This document shows, piece after piece, positions 8,824 to 18,053 of a stretch of DNA of 64,000 nt. This DNA comes from Schnuerera sp. xch1 (lineage in GTDB: Bacteria; Bacillota; Clostridia; Tissierellales; Tepidimicrobiaceae): contig NZ_JAIOUP010000002.1 of the NCBI RefSeq assembly GCF_019931165.1, forward strand, positions 186,001-250,000, in the 5' to 3' direction. The translations under genes and the position numbers were made by a program. The first letter of the stretch is position 1, and the number at the start of each line of letters is the position of its first letter. Below the pieces are notes generated by a model. The model did no database searches. It saw nothing but the letters and a program-made list of their open reading frames with translations, and was not told the origin of the DNA.

Positions 8824-9602
8824 TTTTCTCCTCCTTCATCATTGAAATTGGATAAATAATACTTTACCGCTTCATCAATAAATTTATTTGCAAACTCCAT
8901 TAACCTACGATCTTCCTCTGGCCATTGAGTACGGTTTTTATATGATGTCTTATGTGCTTCCAATAACTCTGGGTCTTCATCAGTTATTTGAGATATCATA
9001 TTAATCCATTTTCTTGCAAATTTTCTACCTTGTTCACTCTTAGGGTTAACATTATTTAAAATATGTGAAACAGCTTCTACAATAAGTAACTTCCAATTCC
9101 AATAGATTTCGATAATTTCTTCAGTATTCTCATAATGATTCATAAAGATATTATTAATATCTTCAGAAAAATTAACATTTTTATACTCAAAAATACTACC
9201 TTTATTTAAAGAAATCATTAATTGTACCAATTTCCCAATAGGAAATGACTTATTTCCCTCTATATTTGCCAAACATGCATCGATGAGAGATATATTCATC
9301 TTTAAATCATTTAATTTATGATAGAAAATGTCGCGTTGCTTCTCTAAAACTGCAGTAATTTGTTTATTTGTAACTGCTTTTACAATTATCTCCTGAATTT
9401 TTTTAATTGGAAGCCCTAATGATTTATAAAATAAAACTTGTTGTAATCTTGTCAAATCAGATTTTCTGTAATATCTATGTCCATTAGTAGTTTCTCTTTT
9501 CAATGGAACCAACCCAATATTATCATAATACTGTAATGTTCGAATAGTAACACCTGTTAACTTAGCAATTTCTCCTATAGAAAATTTTCTTTCTTTTCCC
9601 AT
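8820..9602 (-). CDS. MerR-family regulator with TipAS-like C-terminal domain
   Basis: 260 aa. Residues 8-75 form a MerR winged helix-turn-helix (IGEIAKLTGVTIRTLQYYD, then GHRYYRKSDLTRLQQ). A dimerisation coiled coil follows to about 115, and the C-terminal part (about 185-255) resembles the TipAS antibiotic-recognition domain (KFARKWINMISQ...). Such proteins sense a drug and activate an exporter. As first gene of the MerR-ATPase-permease operon it should control its own promoter, which has the 19-bp spacer typical of MerR activation (listed separately). ATG start. Confidence 0.88.
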   Translation of the reverse strand: MGKERKFSIGEIAKLTGVTIRTLQYYDNIGLVPLKRETTNGHRYYRKSDLTRLQQVLFYKSLGLPIKKIQEIIVKAVTNKQITAVLEKQRDIFYHKLNDLKMNISLIDACLANIEGNKSFPIGKLVQLMISLNKGSIFEYKNVNFSEDINNIFMNHYENTEEIIEIYWNWKLLIVEAVSHILNNVNPKSEQGRKFARKWINMISQITDEDPELLEAHKTSYKNRTQWPEEDRRLMEFANKFIDEAVKYYLSNFNDEGGEK

Positions 9603-9621
9603 GAAAGTTCCTCCCTATATT

Positions 9622-9652
9622 ATTAAACCATATAACGTGACGTAATATGCAA
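9622..9652 (-). promoter_or_regulatory. MerR-type promoter with 19-bp spacer
   Basis: On the minus strand TTGCAT (-35, 9647-9652) and TTTAAT (-10, 9622-9627) are separated by 19 bp. The spacer holds an imperfect dyad around ACGTCACGT. An over-long spacer with a dyad inside is the hallmark of MerR-activated promoters. It lies about 20 bp upstream of the merR gene. Confidence 0.65.
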
Positions 9653-9658
9653 TAATTA

Positions 9659-9676
9659 TAACAAAAATTTTTGTTA
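9659..9676. repeat. 18-bp perfect palindrome upstream of the MerR operon
   Basis: TAACAAAAA is followed by its exact complement TTTTTGTTA, just upstream of the MerR -35 element. It could be a second regulator site or an UP-like AT tract. No partner is known. Confidence 0.4.
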
Positions 9677-9688
9677 ATCAAAATTTAA

Positions 9689-9712
9689 GGACCATCTATT
9701 AATAGATGATCC
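9689..9712 (-). terminator. Hairpin downstream of the AEC transporter gene
   Basis: Stem GGACCATCTAT / AGATGATCC with one wobble pair, followed on the minus strand by an imperfect T-rich stretch. It probably ends the AEC transporter transcript. Confidence 0.6.
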
Positions 9713-9746
9713 TCTTCTAAAGATTTTTTATTATATATTAATTTCT

Positions 9747-10670
9747 TTATATTATTATATTTAGTAATACGGGCAACGAAAATATTGATAAAAAAGTAGT
9801 TACTACCATAATTATAGTCGCATACTCCTTTAAAACATTAAAATTTTCTGCAAATATTGGAACCATGGCTGCAGATGGCATTGAAGCTAAAATAATTATG
9901 GAATTAATAACCATTGAATTGTCATTTAGCGGTACTGAAATAATGTACAAAATAGCTGGTATCAATATTATTTTAATTATTATTCCATAATATATTGTCC
10001 AATCCTTTAAATAATTCTTAATATTTACATTTGAAATCATTGCCCCAACTATTACCATAGATAATGGCGCTGTCATATTTCCTATTGAATCAATACTTGA
10101 TATAATTACATCTGGTAGTTGAATATCAAATGTCATAATTGTTACTCCAAAATACACTGCTATAACTGCTGGATTTAAAAGAGTTTTAACAACTTCTCGC
10201 TTTAATTCTTTTCTCTCCATTTTACCTTTAAAAACCATAATCCCATATGTCCATAAAAATATTACAAAAAACATATTAAATACAGAACCATATATAACAG
10301 CCTCAGAACCGTATACAACATCTAATATCGGAAAACCAATATATCCAGTGTTGGTAAATACATTAGCAAAATGTAATATAGTTCTTTTATCCCTCTCTAT
10401 CGGCATAGTTAGTATGTATGAAATAATTATTATTATAACATATGTTATAAAACTATAATAAAAGGTCTTAACAACATTGCTCTTTATGGTATCATTATAC
10501 GAAAATGCAAAAGAAGAAATAATCATAATTGGTAGTATTATTTTAAGAAGAATATTTATTAAATCTCTATTAATCTTAGGAGTAATAATTTCTTTTTTGC
10601 TTGCATAAATTCCAACTAACATTATTAAGAATAAAGAAATAATGCTCTTGGTAATAGTCAGCATTTGCAC
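9747..10670 (-). CDS. AEC-family (auxin efflux carrier-like) transporter
   Basis: 307-aa integral membrane protein with about ten hydrophobic helices in two five-helix halves, with a central hydrophilic break around residues 145-165 (KGKMERKELKREVVKTLLNPAVIAVYFG). The NPAVIA segment and the C-terminal SMPSAAMVPIFAENF are typical of the AEC family (PF03547). Bacterial members carry organic acids such as malate or malonate, or other small metabolites; the substrate here is not predictable. GTG start with GGAGG about 8 nt upstream. It is a single gene, divergent from mnmA. Confidence 0.85.
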   Translation of the reverse strand: MQMLTITKSIISLFLIMLVGIYASKKEIITPKINRDLINILLKIILPIMIISSFAFSYNDTIKSNVVKTFYYSFITYVIIIIISYILTMPIERDKRTILHFANVFTNTGYIGFPILDVVYGSEAVIYGSVFNMFFVIFLWTYGIMVFKGKMERKELKREVVKTLLNPAVIAVYFGVTIMTFDIQLPDVIISSIDSIGNMTAPLSMVIVGAMISNVNIKNYLKDWTIYYGIIIKIILIPAILYIISVPLNDNSMVINSIIILASMPSAAMVPIFAENFNVLKEYATIIMVVTTFLSIFSLPVLLNIII

Positions 10671-10851
10671 TACATCGCCTCCGTATACATATCTTATTAT
10701 ATATTATTCTATATTGTTTATAAAAGTCCTTTATTTCACTATGTATTTTAAAAAGTATTTTTTATAGATTCAATAATCACTATAAAACAAGAGAATACTA
10801 TAGTATAATATTTATATTAAATATAACAAGATTTTTAAAAAGGATGATTAT

Positions 10852-11997
10852 ATGGCAAAAAAAGTAATATTAGGCATGAGTGGAGGAGTTGACTCGTCAG
10901 TTTCAGCTCTATTACTTAAAAAAGCAGGATATGAAGTCATTGGACTATTTATGAAAAATTGGGACGAAAAAGACGAATATGGTGTTTGTACAGCAACAGA
11001 AGATTCTAATGATGCAAGAAGAGTAGCTAGTCAATTAGGTATTCCATATTATACCATTAACTTTGAAAAAGAATATTGGGATAAAGTGTTTACTTACTTC
11101 TTGGATGAATATAAAAAAGGACGAACTCCAAATCCTGATGTAATGTGTAATCAAGAAATAAAGTTTAATGCATTCTTGGATTATGCTTTAAAATTAGATG
11201 CAGACTATATAGCTATGGGACATTACGCACAGGTTGAAGAAAAAAATGGTGATTATTATCTTCTCAGAGGAAAAGATAAAAATAAAGATCAAAGCTATTT
11301 CCTATCAAGAATAGGGCAAAAAGCTCTATCTAAAACCATATTCCCTGTAGGACACTTAGAAAAAAAACAAGTTAGAGAATTAGCTGAAAAGCATAATATA
11401 TACACTGCCGAAAAAAAGGATTCAACAGGTATATGTTTTATAGGTGAAAGAAATTTTGATAAATTTATAGATAGGTATCTCCTAGCAAAAGAAGGAGATA
11501 TTGTAGATGTAGACGGGAACAAACTAGGAAAACATAGCGGGCTTATTCACTATACATTAGGTCAAAGAAAAGGAATAGGTTTAGGTGGAATAGGAACAGG
11601 AGAACCTTGGTTTGTAGCTGGTAAGAATTTAAAGAAAAATATTCTTTATGTAGCACAAGGAAATCAGCATCCTGCTCTATATTCAGTATCTATGATTGGA
11701 GAATCTCCTAAATGGATTCTTGAAAAAGCTCCTAAGTTCCCTCTAAAGTGCACAGCTAAATTTAGATACAGACAATCAGATATACCTGTTACAGTGGATA
11801 TGTTAGAAGATGGAAATATCCATATAAAATATGATAATCCTGTAAAAGCAGTAACACCAGGTCAAGTAGCAGTATTATATCAAAATGAGATATGTCTTGG
11901 TGGATCCATAATAGAATCTATAGAGCCATTGGATAAAAGGTATGCATATTTAAATGAAAGTGTTAAAAACAACATAGAATCAAAAGAAAGATTATAA
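10852..11997 (+). CDS. mnmA: tRNA-specific 2-thiouridylase MnmA
   Basis: 381 aa. It places sulfur on U34 of the tRNAs for Lys, Glu and Gln in the cytoplasm. The PP-loop ATP-pyrophosphatase motif SGGVDSS is at residues 10-16. The two catalytic cysteines are Cys99 (DVMCNQ) and Cys195 (TGICFIG). Length and C-terminal beta-barrel region match the family. ATG follows AAAAGGATG. No cysteine desulfurase gene lies beside it, as it does in many Firmicutes, so sulfur must come from elsewhere in the genome. Confidence 0.97.
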   Translation: MAKKVILGMSGGVDSSVSALLLKKAGYEVIGLFMKNWDEKDEYGVCTATEDSNDARRVASQLGIPYYTINFEKEYWDKVFTYFLDEYKKGRTPNPDVMCNQEIKFNAFLDYALKLDADYIAMGHYAQVEEKNGDYYLLRGKDKNKDQSYFLSRIGQKALSKTIFPVGHLEKKQVRELAEKHNIYTAEKKDSTGICFIGERNFDKFIDRYLLAKEGDIVDVDGNKLGKHSGLIHYTLGQRKGIGLGGIGTGEPWFVAGKNLKKNILYVAQGNQHPALYSVSMIGESPKWILEKAPKFPLKCTAKFRYRQSDIPVTVDMLEDGNIHIKYDNPVKAVTPGQVAVLYQNEICLGGSIIESIEPLDKRYAYLNESVKNNIESKERL

Positions 11998-12040
11998 TTA
12001 AATCTATGCTTAAATAAAAATAAATGTTCTTATTTCCTAT

Positions 12041-12069
12041 TGACGATATCTTTCTATAATGTTATCATA
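12041..12069 (+). promoter_or_regulatory. Promoter of the lysine-riboswitch operon
   Basis: TTGACG (12041-12046), 17-bp spacer, TATCAT (12064-12069). This is a good sigma-A promoter placed about 35 bp before the first paired base of the lysine aptamer. Confidence 0.65.
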
Positions 12070-12102
12070 TTTAAAACTTCAAAAAATCCTCATCCTCAAA
12101 GG

Positions 12103-12363
12103 GTGAGGTAGAGGCGCGATTGTTAAGAGTAACTATATTAAGGCCGGAAGCCAATGATATATAGTGAAAGGAACTATCGCCGAAGCATCAGATACCAAAA
12201 TCTGATGCTGGGACTGCATCGAATAGGTGTAGAACTGTCATCATTGTATTTGCCCAATACTTTGATGTGTGCTATCTCACTAAGGGCCAAAAAAGGAGGA
12301 TGGGAATGTCTTTTAATTTCGCTATTTCTAAAAGCGCCTGACATACCCGTTAGGTGTTTTTTT
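12103..12363 (+). ncRNA. Lysine riboswitch (L box) with terminator
   Basis: The aptamer is about 12103-12280. Conserved L-box blocks are present in order: GGTAGAGGCGC, AAGAGTA, GTGAAAGG, ATCGCCGAAGC, CTGGGACTGCAT and GAACTGTCA. Helix P1 pairs GTGAGGTAG (12103-12111) with CTATCTCAC (12272-12280), with one wobble pair. A terminator follows: stem 12334-12342 / 12349-12357, then a T-run to 12363. High lysine should therefore stop transcription before the permease-amidohydrolase operon. A short hairpin just 5' (CTCATCC/GGGTGAG, 12090-12107) could compete with P1. An 80-codon frame across this region is a by-product. Confidence 0.95.
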
Positions 12364-12401
12364 ATTATCTTAATAATATTAGAACTTAGGAGGTGAAAAT
12401 T

Positions 12402-13799
12402 TTGAACAATAACTCAGAGCAATTAACCAAAACAATAGTTTCAGATTTTAGAAAAGAAATTAGTCTATTTGGCGGTGTCAGTATCCTAGGCGGCATTATG
12501 GTAGGGTCAGGAATATTCTACTTAGGATCATATGTACTCATGAGAACTGAAATGAACTTAGGCTTATCTCTTTTAAGTTGGATTTTAGGAGGTCTAATTT
12601 CATTATTTGGAGGCATTTGTTACGCTGAATTGGGTGCTTCAGATACTCGTGCAGGCGGTTTAGCTGTATATCTGACTAATGCCTACTCACCTTTAATTGG
12701 TTTCTTAAATGGATTTAACCTTTGGTTAATCGGTGGTCCAGGTTCAATTGCTGCTATAGCAATTGCATTGCCAAGCGCTTTAACCGTCATCTTCCCTATG
12801 GGAGAATGGGCTATTAAGATTGTAGCTATTGCCCTAATTATAGCACTAACTATAGTAAATTATTTTGGAGTTAAATTTGGTTCAAAACTACAAAATGCTT
12901 CTATGATTGCAAAATTGATACCTATTGGTATTATAATGATATTAGGGCTTTTATTCGGAAAAGTATCGCCAGATTTGAGCCTAACCCCTAAAACAGGTAA
13001 TGTAAATTTTAGCTCAATTATTAATATGATAGCCTTTGCTGTTGTTGCTAGCTTATGGGCTTATGAAGGATGGACAAATTTAAATACAGTAGCTGAAGAA
13101 GTCAAAAATCCTAAAAAAAACCTACCCCTTGCTATTATTATTTCAATAGTTTCAATAACAGCATTATATGCACTTTTTAATTATTCCATATATAAGGTTA
13201 TCCCCATTAATGAAATTGAAAATCTTATAGGAAACAATGAATATTATCTAGGTACCTATGCAGCAGAAAAGTTGATGGGCAAATCTGGTAGCATCTTAGT
13301 AGCAATAGGAATGTTGGTTGCAATGTTTGGAGCTTTAAACGGCTGTATATTAGCCTTCCCAAGAATGTACTATGCAATGAGCGTAGAAGGTCATTTTTTT
13401 AAAGGTTTTGGTAAATTACACCCTAAATATAAAGTACCTCATAATGCTTTAACTGTGCAATGTATAATATCTATTGCACTAGTACTATTAAGAAATTTGG
13501 ATCAGTTAACTTCTTTAGTTGTATTTACTGGAATGTTATTTAATACATTAGGAGTATTTGCAGTTATAATTTACAGAAAAAAATTCCCTAATTTAAACAG
13601 ACCTTATAGGGTAATTGGTTATCCTATTACAGTAGTTCTAACAACTCTTGTATTCGTAGGGCTAATGATAAATACATTGATTGAAGATCCTTTAACTTCA
13701 ATAATAGGTTTATCTGTTCCAGCCATAGGTGTATTATTTTATATTTATTTTGATAGAAAAAATAAAGCTGCCAAGGAAAATAAGGAGATGGTATTTTGA
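12402..13799 (+). CDS. APC-family amino acid permease under lysine riboswitch control
   Basis: About 465-aa membrane transporter with roughly 12 helices. The first helices carry GGIMVGSGIFYLGSYV (near residues 30-45), the helix-1 GSGIF signature of the APC superfamily. A conserved WAYEGWTNLNTVAEEVKNP stretch (about 210-228) marks the LAT/SteT-like branch. The lysine riboswitch makes lysine, or a lysine-derived compound, the most likely substrate. I take TTG at 12402 as start: AGGAGG (12388-12393) is 8 nt upstream, whereas the in-frame GTG at 12393 overlaps it. The stop overlaps the amidohydrolase start (TTGA), so the two are coupled. Confidence 0.88.
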   Translation: MNNNSEQLTKTIVSDFRKEISLFGGVSILGGIMVGSGIFYLGSYVLMRTEMNLGLSLLSWILGGLISLFGGICYAELGASDTRAGGLAVYLTNAYSPLIGFLNGFNLWLIGGPGSIAAIAIALPSALTVIFPMGEWAIKIVAIALIIALTIVNYFGVKFGSKLQNASMIAKLIPIGIIMILGLLFGKVSPDLSLTPKTGNVNFSSIINMIAFAVVASLWAYEGWTNLNTVAEEVKNPKKNLPLAIIISIVSITALYALFNYSIYKVIPINEIENLIGNNEYYLGTYAAEKLMGKSGSILVAIGMLVAMFGALNGCILAFPRMYYAMSVEGHFFKGFGKLHPKYKVPHNALTVQCIISIALVLLRNLDQLTSLVVFTGMLFNTLGVFAVIIYRKKFPNLNRPYRVIGYPITVVLTTLVFVGLMINTLIEDPLTSIIGLSVPAIGVLFYIYFDRKNKAAKENKEMVF

Positions 13800-15403
13800 G
13801 GACAATTTTAAAAAACGGTAAAATATATGTTGAAAAGAATAACTTCCAAGAAGCTTTGTTCATTCAAGATGGTATTATCAAACAAGTTGGAACCAATGAA
13901 AAAATACTTGCAAATAGTGCAGATAATATCATAGATCTCGGATGGAAAACTGTTTTACCTGGTTTTAACGATAGCCATATGCATCTTTCTATGATAGGTG
14001 CTGCCATTACATCATGCGACTTAACAAAAGCTAAATCAATAGATGAAATCATTCAATTAGGTAAGGACTTCTTAAAAAATAATAAATATTTAACTGCCTT
14101 AGGTGGCCGAGGATGGAATCAAGACCACTTTACTTCAGGTGAAAAGCGCCTATTAACCCGATTTGACCTAGATAAAATATCCACAAAAATCCCAATTGTT
14201 TTTGATAGAGTTTGTGCTCATGTTTCAGTTGGAAATACAAAAGCTCTAGAAATATTGGGTATTGATGAAAAGACAACTGTAGATGGTGGAACAATTGAAC
14301 TTGGAGATGATGGAAAACCAAATGGCGTATTTAACGAGAATGCAGTTCGACTAATACAATCAGCTATCCCAGAAAAGAATAATGATACAATAGAAAAAGA
14401 ATTTCTAAAAGCCGCTAATTATGCTTTAAGTGTCGGAATAACATCCATTCAATCATGTGATATTATGAACAAAAAATATATAGAAATGTTCAAAATTATT
14501 CATAATATATACGATAACAAAAAAACCAAGTTAAGATATAGTCATCAATTTAATTTTCAAGATATAAATGATTTTAAAAATTATTTAAGAACAGAATTTA
14601 AAACAGGACAATATGATGAAAAGTTTCTTTCAAAAGGTGCGTTAAAATTATTCAAAGACGGTTCACTCGGAGCAAGAACTGCTCTAATGTTGAAGGATTA
14701 TGAGGATGTTCCGGGCACCAGAGGTGTAGCCGCATTAAGCGATGAACAATTACAGGATTTATGTGATTTAGCTACAGAAAATGAAATCAAGGTAGTAACT
14801 CATGCAATCGGCGATGGTGCTGTAGAAGGTGCCATTAATGCTTATGAAAATACTATGAAGAGTGAGAAAAACAACAATAATCGACTTCGTCATGGAATTG
14901 TTCACTGTCAAATCTCCAGTATGGAACAATTAAATAGGATTGCTAAATTAAATATCCCAGTTATGTATCAGCCTATATTTTTAGATTATGATATTCAAAT
15001 CGTAGAAGATCGTGTTGGAAAAGAATTGGCAAGTACTTCATATGCTTTCAACACCCTTTACAAATTAGGAGCACCGGTAAGTTTAGGAACGGATTCTCCA
15101 GTTGAAGACTGCAATCCATTTCCAAATATCTATTGCGCAGTAACAAGACAGAGAATAAATGGAAGTCCACAAGGGGGATTCTATCCAAATGAAAAAATGG
15201 GTCTTCAAGATACTATTGATGCGTATACAATTGGAAGTGCCTACAACGAATTTAAGGAAGACTTTAAAGGAAGATTAAAACCTGGGTATGTAGCTGATTT
15301 AATAGTATTGAATAGGGATATATTCACTATAGATGAATCTGAAATTAAGGATATTAAAGTTGAAAAAACAATGGTTGACGGAGAATTTGTATTCGAAAGA
15401 TAA
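13796..15403 (+). CDS. Amidohydrolase (YtcJ/LAF3-like), lysine-regulated operon
   Basis: 535-aa metal-dependent hydrolase of the amidohydrolase superfamily, YtcJ type. The metal site begins with HMH in GFNDSHMHL (about residue 62). Further conserved parts are LKLFKDGSLGARTA (about 282-295), VTHAIGDGAVE (the next histidine), RHGIVHCQ, and the C-terminal GTDSPVEDCNPF aspartate site. It starts with TTG overlapping the permease stop, behind AAGGAG. Its substrate is unknown. Placement after a lysine riboswitch and a permease suggests it releases an amino acid or similar product from an imported N-acyl or amide compound; that is inference only. Confidence 0.85.
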   Translation: MRTILKNGKIYVEKNNFQEALFIQDGIIKQVGTNEKILANSADNIIDLGWKTVLPGFNDSHMHLSMIGAAITSCDLTKAKSIDEIIQLGKDFLKNNKYLTALGGRGWNQDHFTSGEKRLLTRFDLDKISTKIPIVFDRVCAHVSVGNTKALEILGIDEKTTVDGGTIELGDDGKPNGVFNENAVRLIQSAIPEKNNDTIEKEFLKAANYALSVGITSIQSCDIMNKKYIEMFKIIHNIYDNKKTKLRYSHQFNFQDINDFKNYLRTEFKTGQYDEKFLSKGALKLFKDGSLGARTALMLKDYEDVPGTRGVAALSDEQLQDLCDLATENEIKVVTHAIGDGAVEGAINAYENTMKSEKNNNNRLRHGIVHCQISSMEQLNRIAKLNIPVMYQPIFLDYDIQIVEDRVGKELASTSYAFNTLYKLGAPVSLGTDSPVEDCNPFPNIYCAVTRQRINGSPQGGFYPNEKMGLQDTIDAYTIGSAYNEFKEDFKGRLKPGYVADLIVLNRDIFTIDESEIKDIKVEKTMVDGEFVFER

Positions 15404-15440
15404 ACTTCTCAATATAAAAGCTAGGATGAATGATATGATA

Positions 15441-15667
15441 CTTCCAAAGTAGACAGTCTAATTAATTAAAATTAGATTATCTACTTGGAGGTATTTTTTT
15501 ATTGGAAGAAAATCACAGTTTAGTAAGGAAATAAAAATACAAGCTTGTAGAGATTATGAAAAAGGTAAGCTTAGTTTTAAGAATATTTCAAAAAAAATTG
15601 GTGCTAATAAAAAACTGTTCGTTTATGGTATCTAGCATATAAAGAACATGGACCTAATATATTTGGT
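15441..15667 (+). pseudogene. Truncated IS3-family transposase orfA remnant
   Basis: From 15501 the plus strand reads IGRKSQFSKEIKIQACRDYE..., a typical IS3-family OrfA helix-turn-helix start. After IGANKK the frame is lost in a run of six A. Adding one A restores TVRLWYLAYKEHGPNIF to about 15667, where homology ends next to thiE. Just upstream, TGATACTTCCAAAGTAGACAG (from 15433) looks like an IS3-type left end. Within it 15447-15463 and 15470-15486 form a long imperfect inverted repeat. The right part of the element is gone, so it is a dead fragment. Confidence 0.75.
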
Positions 15668-15690
15668 GTGATATTCAAAAAATCGCCCTC

Positions 15691-16344
15691 TTATTTTATA
15701 TCCACTACTTGTTTTGATAATTTCAATAATTCACGTGTTGCTTCTTTGATATCAACTTGGGCAAAAATTGCAGAAATAACTGCAACACCATCTATGCCAC
15801 TACCTGAAAGCTCTAGTATATTGTTATTAGATATTCCTCCTATGGCTACAACTGGAATATTCACAGATTTACATATCTCTTTTAAAGTGCTTAAAGAAAC
15901 ATTATCAGCGTCTAATTTTGATGTAGTATTAAATATTGAGCCAACACCAATATAATCAGCACCATTCTTTTCCGCTTCAATTGCTTCTTTAACAGTACTT
16001 GCTGATACTCCAATTATCTTATTTATTCCTAATCTTTCTCTAGCAGTTTTGATTCCCTCATCGTCTTGCCCAATATGAACACCATCAGCATCAATAATAG
16101 AAGCAATGTCTACATTGTCATTTATAACAAAAGGAACCTTATATTTATCAGTGACAGCTTTAATATCTTTAGCCAATTTAACAAACTCATCAAATGTTAT
16201 ATTCTTTTCACGAAGCTGAACGAATGTTGTTCCTCCTTTTAATGCTTCTTCCACTTCATATGAAAGATTGTGTTGTCTCAACCATCTTCTATCTGTTATT
16301 GCATACAAAAGCATTGAATGTTTATCTAATTTCAATTTTTGCAC
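15691..16344 (-). CDS. thiE: Thiamine phosphate synthase
   Basis: 217-aa TIM-barrel enzyme that joins hydroxymethylpyrimidine diphosphate and thiazole phosphate to make thiamine phosphate. Family motifs: YAITDRRWL near the start, TTFVQLREKN (about 40-49), PFVINDNVDIA, DGVHIGQDD, IIGVSAS, ADYIGVGSIFNT and the phosphate-binding VAIGGI...GIDGVAVISAI near the C-terminus. It is last in thiW-thiM-thiE and overlaps thiM by 23 bp. A GTG (16344) or a TTG nine bases inside could be the start; the AGAGGA site fits the TTG better. Controlled by the TPP riboswitch upstream of thiW. Confidence 0.95.
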   Translation of the reverse strand: MQKLKLDKHSMLLYAITDRRWLRQHNLSYEVEEALKGGTTFVQLREKNITFDEFVKLAKDIKAVTDKYKVPFVINDNVDIASIIDADGVHIGQDDEGIKTARERLGINKIIGVSASTVKEAIEAEKNGADYIGVGSIFNTTSKLDADNVSLSTLKEICKSVNIPVVAIGGISNNNILELSGSGIDGVAVISAIFAQVDIKEATRELLKLSKQVVDIK

Positions 16345-17164
16345 GCTCCTCTAATATTTCTTTGTTTATTCTACTTATATAATCAATTAAATGCACTTTA
16401 CACGAAGATGTACCACTACTATTTTCTTTCATTTTTTCATATGCTTTTTCTCCACATATACCCATTATAGAAACAGCAGCTACCGTGGCATCAAGAAGTT
16501 TATCATAATTCGCTCCACAATAAGCGCCAATTATTGAGGACAACATACAACCAGTACCAGAAATTTTGCTCATTATTGGATGTCCATTCCTTATGACAAA
16601 AGCTTTATTATTATAAGCAATAATATCTATTGCTCCAGTTATTGCAATTACTGAACCTATTTTTTTAGATAAATTCTTTGCATATATAACGTATTCATCT
16701 AGATTTTTATCTGTTATCTTATCTGAAACACTAGCATCAACTCCTCTACTTTTATTATCGATGCTTTTTTCACCAATTACTTTAATTTCAGAAACATTCC
16801 CACGTATAACTGAAAACTTTATTTCTTTAAGTAATCTAAATGTTGTTTCCATTCTTAATTTAGATGCTCCTGCTCCTACAGGATCAAATATAACAGGAAT
16901 ATTAATTTCATTGGCCTTTTTCCCAGCTTTAATCATAGACTCTATAGTTCGTTCATTCAATGTTCCAATATTAATTACTAAAGCATTGCTAATTGATGTA
17001 ATATCTTCAACTTCTAACACATTATCAGCCATAATAGGAGAACCTCCGCAAGCAAGTAGTGCATTGGCACAATCATTTACAGTTACATAATTTGTTATAT
17101 TATGTACTAACGGAGAACTGACATTTACATTTTCTAACATTTCCGTAATCATAATTTTTTTCAC
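16322..17164 (-). CDS. thiM: Hydroxyethylthiazole kinase
   Basis: 280-aa ribokinase-fold salvage enzyme that phosphorylates 4-methyl-5-hydroxyethylthiazole for thiamine synthesis. Seen are VHNITNYVTVNDCANALLA (about 19-37), SPIMADN, VIFDPVGAGASKLR (about 95-108), VIRGNVSEI (the GN-E nucleotide site), AITGAIDII, and the catalytic GTGCMLSS block (Cys in place of the more common Asp-adjacent residues, as in known ThiM). A GTG at 17164 or, more likely, the ATG at 17152 is the start. It sits between thiW and thiE, so the operon imports thiazole and builds thiamine phosphate from it. Confidence 0.95.
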   Translation of the reverse strand: MKKIMITEMLENVNVSSPLVHNITNYVTVNDCANALLACGGSPIMADNVLEVEDITSISNALVINIGTLNERTIESMIKAGKKANEINIPVIFDPVGAGASKLRMETTFRLLKEIKFSVIRGNVSEIKVIGEKSIDNKSRGVDASVSDKITDKNLDEYVIYAKNLSKKIGSVIAITGAIDIIAYNNKAFVIRNGHPIMSKISGTGCMLSSIIGAYCGANYDKLLDATVAAVSIMGICGEKAYEKMKENSSGTSSCKVHLIDYISRINKEILEERAKIEIR

Positions 17165-17266
17165 CCTTTCTTTAATATTTTAAAACCATATATTTTACCT
17201 CTTATTCATTTCTATTTGCATAATACTCTTTGAATTATATTAGCCTACTTCTTTGTTTCCTAAGTT

Positions 17267-17749
17267 CTATTCTATAAACATCCCTGTTTTTTTAAATGTG
17301 ATAACTAATACAATAGACATAGCTGCTCCAACAACTGAACTAACTCCAAATGGTATAACAAATCCAAATAGAGCTGCTGTTTTTGACATAAACAGAGTTG
17401 CTACCGGGTATGCTAATAATGCTCCAATGATTCCAGTTCCTACAATCTCTCCTAAAAATGCCATGATACTTCTTTTAGTATATTTATATAACAATCCGCT
17501 CAGCAAAGCACCACACATACTCCCTGGAAATGCAAGTAAGCTTCCAGTACCTATCATAACTCTAATCAGCGATGTTACAAAAGCCATACTCGTTGCATAT
17601 GCAGGTCCTAATATTACTGCTCCCAACACATTAATAAAATGTTGAACAGGAAAAACTTTAGCTAATCCAATTGGTATATAAAAACTAGAACAGACAACCC
17701 CAACAGCAATTAATATCCCTGCCTGAACTAGCTTTTTAATATTTGACAT
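17267..17749 (-). CDS. thiW: ThiW, thiazole-specific ECF transporter S component
   Basis: 160-aa membrane protein with five to six hydrophobic segments, characteristic of energy-coupling-factor substrate-binding subunits. It matches the ThiW type: an N-terminal KLVQAGILIAVGVV, then SFYIPIGLAKVFPVQHFINVLGAVILGP, then TSLIRVMIGTGSLLAFPGSMCGALLSGLLY. It should capture the thiazole precursor and work with a shared EcfAA'T module encoded elsewhere. It is the first gene after the TPP riboswitch and is followed by thiM and thiE, which use its cargo. Confidence 0.92.
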   Translation of the reverse strand: MSNIKKLVQAGILIAVGVVCSSFYIPIGLAKVFPVQHFINVLGAVILGPAYATSMAFVTSLIRVMIGTGSLLAFPGSMCGALLSGLLYKYTKRSIMAFLGEIVGTGIIGALLAYPVATLFMSKTAALFGFVIPFGVSSVVGAAMSIVLVITFKKTGMFIE

Positions 17750-17818
17750 AAGAAATAACCCCCATTTAGTATCAAATAGAATATCGATTAGGCCTGTATA
17801 AACATATAAACATAAAAA

Positions 17819-17936
17819 AGGATGTATCTGCCAGAGAAATACATCCTATAAGTTCAAACTTTTCCCTACGTTGGCATTATCCAAATCAGGTATGGTCGAA
17901 ACGATCGTTTCCTCTCAGCCTATATAAGCTCCCAAA
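17819..17936 (-). ncRNA. TPP riboswitch (THI element) with terminator
   Basis: Reading the minus strand, the conserved THI blocks GGCTGAGAGG, ACCTGATTTGG, ATAATGCCAACGTAGGGAA appear in order (about 17936-17850). They are followed at once by a terminator, AGGATGTAT...ATACATCCT (17839-17847 / 17819-17827), with a T-run. It lies about 70 nt before thiW. Bound thiamine pyrophosphate should favour termination and shut off thiW-thiM-thiE. Confidence 0.96.
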
Positions 17937-17952
17937 ATATTTATTTTTTATA

Positions 17953-17981
17953 ATAATATCATTATCAATAGCTTTTGTCAA
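17953..17981 (-). promoter_or_regulatory. Promoter of the thiWME operon
   Basis: Minus strand TTGACA (17976-17981), 17-bp spacer, TATTAT (17953-17958). This near-consensus sigma-A promoter would start transcription about 10 nt before the TPP aptamer. Confidence 0.75.
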
Positions 17982-18053
17982 AATTATGTTTTAATAAATA
18001 CATAATTGATATAAGTGAGTAAAAGTACTCATTTATACCTTATCCATTATAGC

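Noticed and set aside
12154-12396. 80-codon plus-strand frame
   Set aside because: It lies inside the lysine riboswitch and its terminator; it has no ribosome-binding site and a composition set by RNA motifs.
17253-17645. 130-codon plus-strand frame
   Set aside because: Antisense to thiW, with no ribosome-binding site; thiW has clear family motifs.
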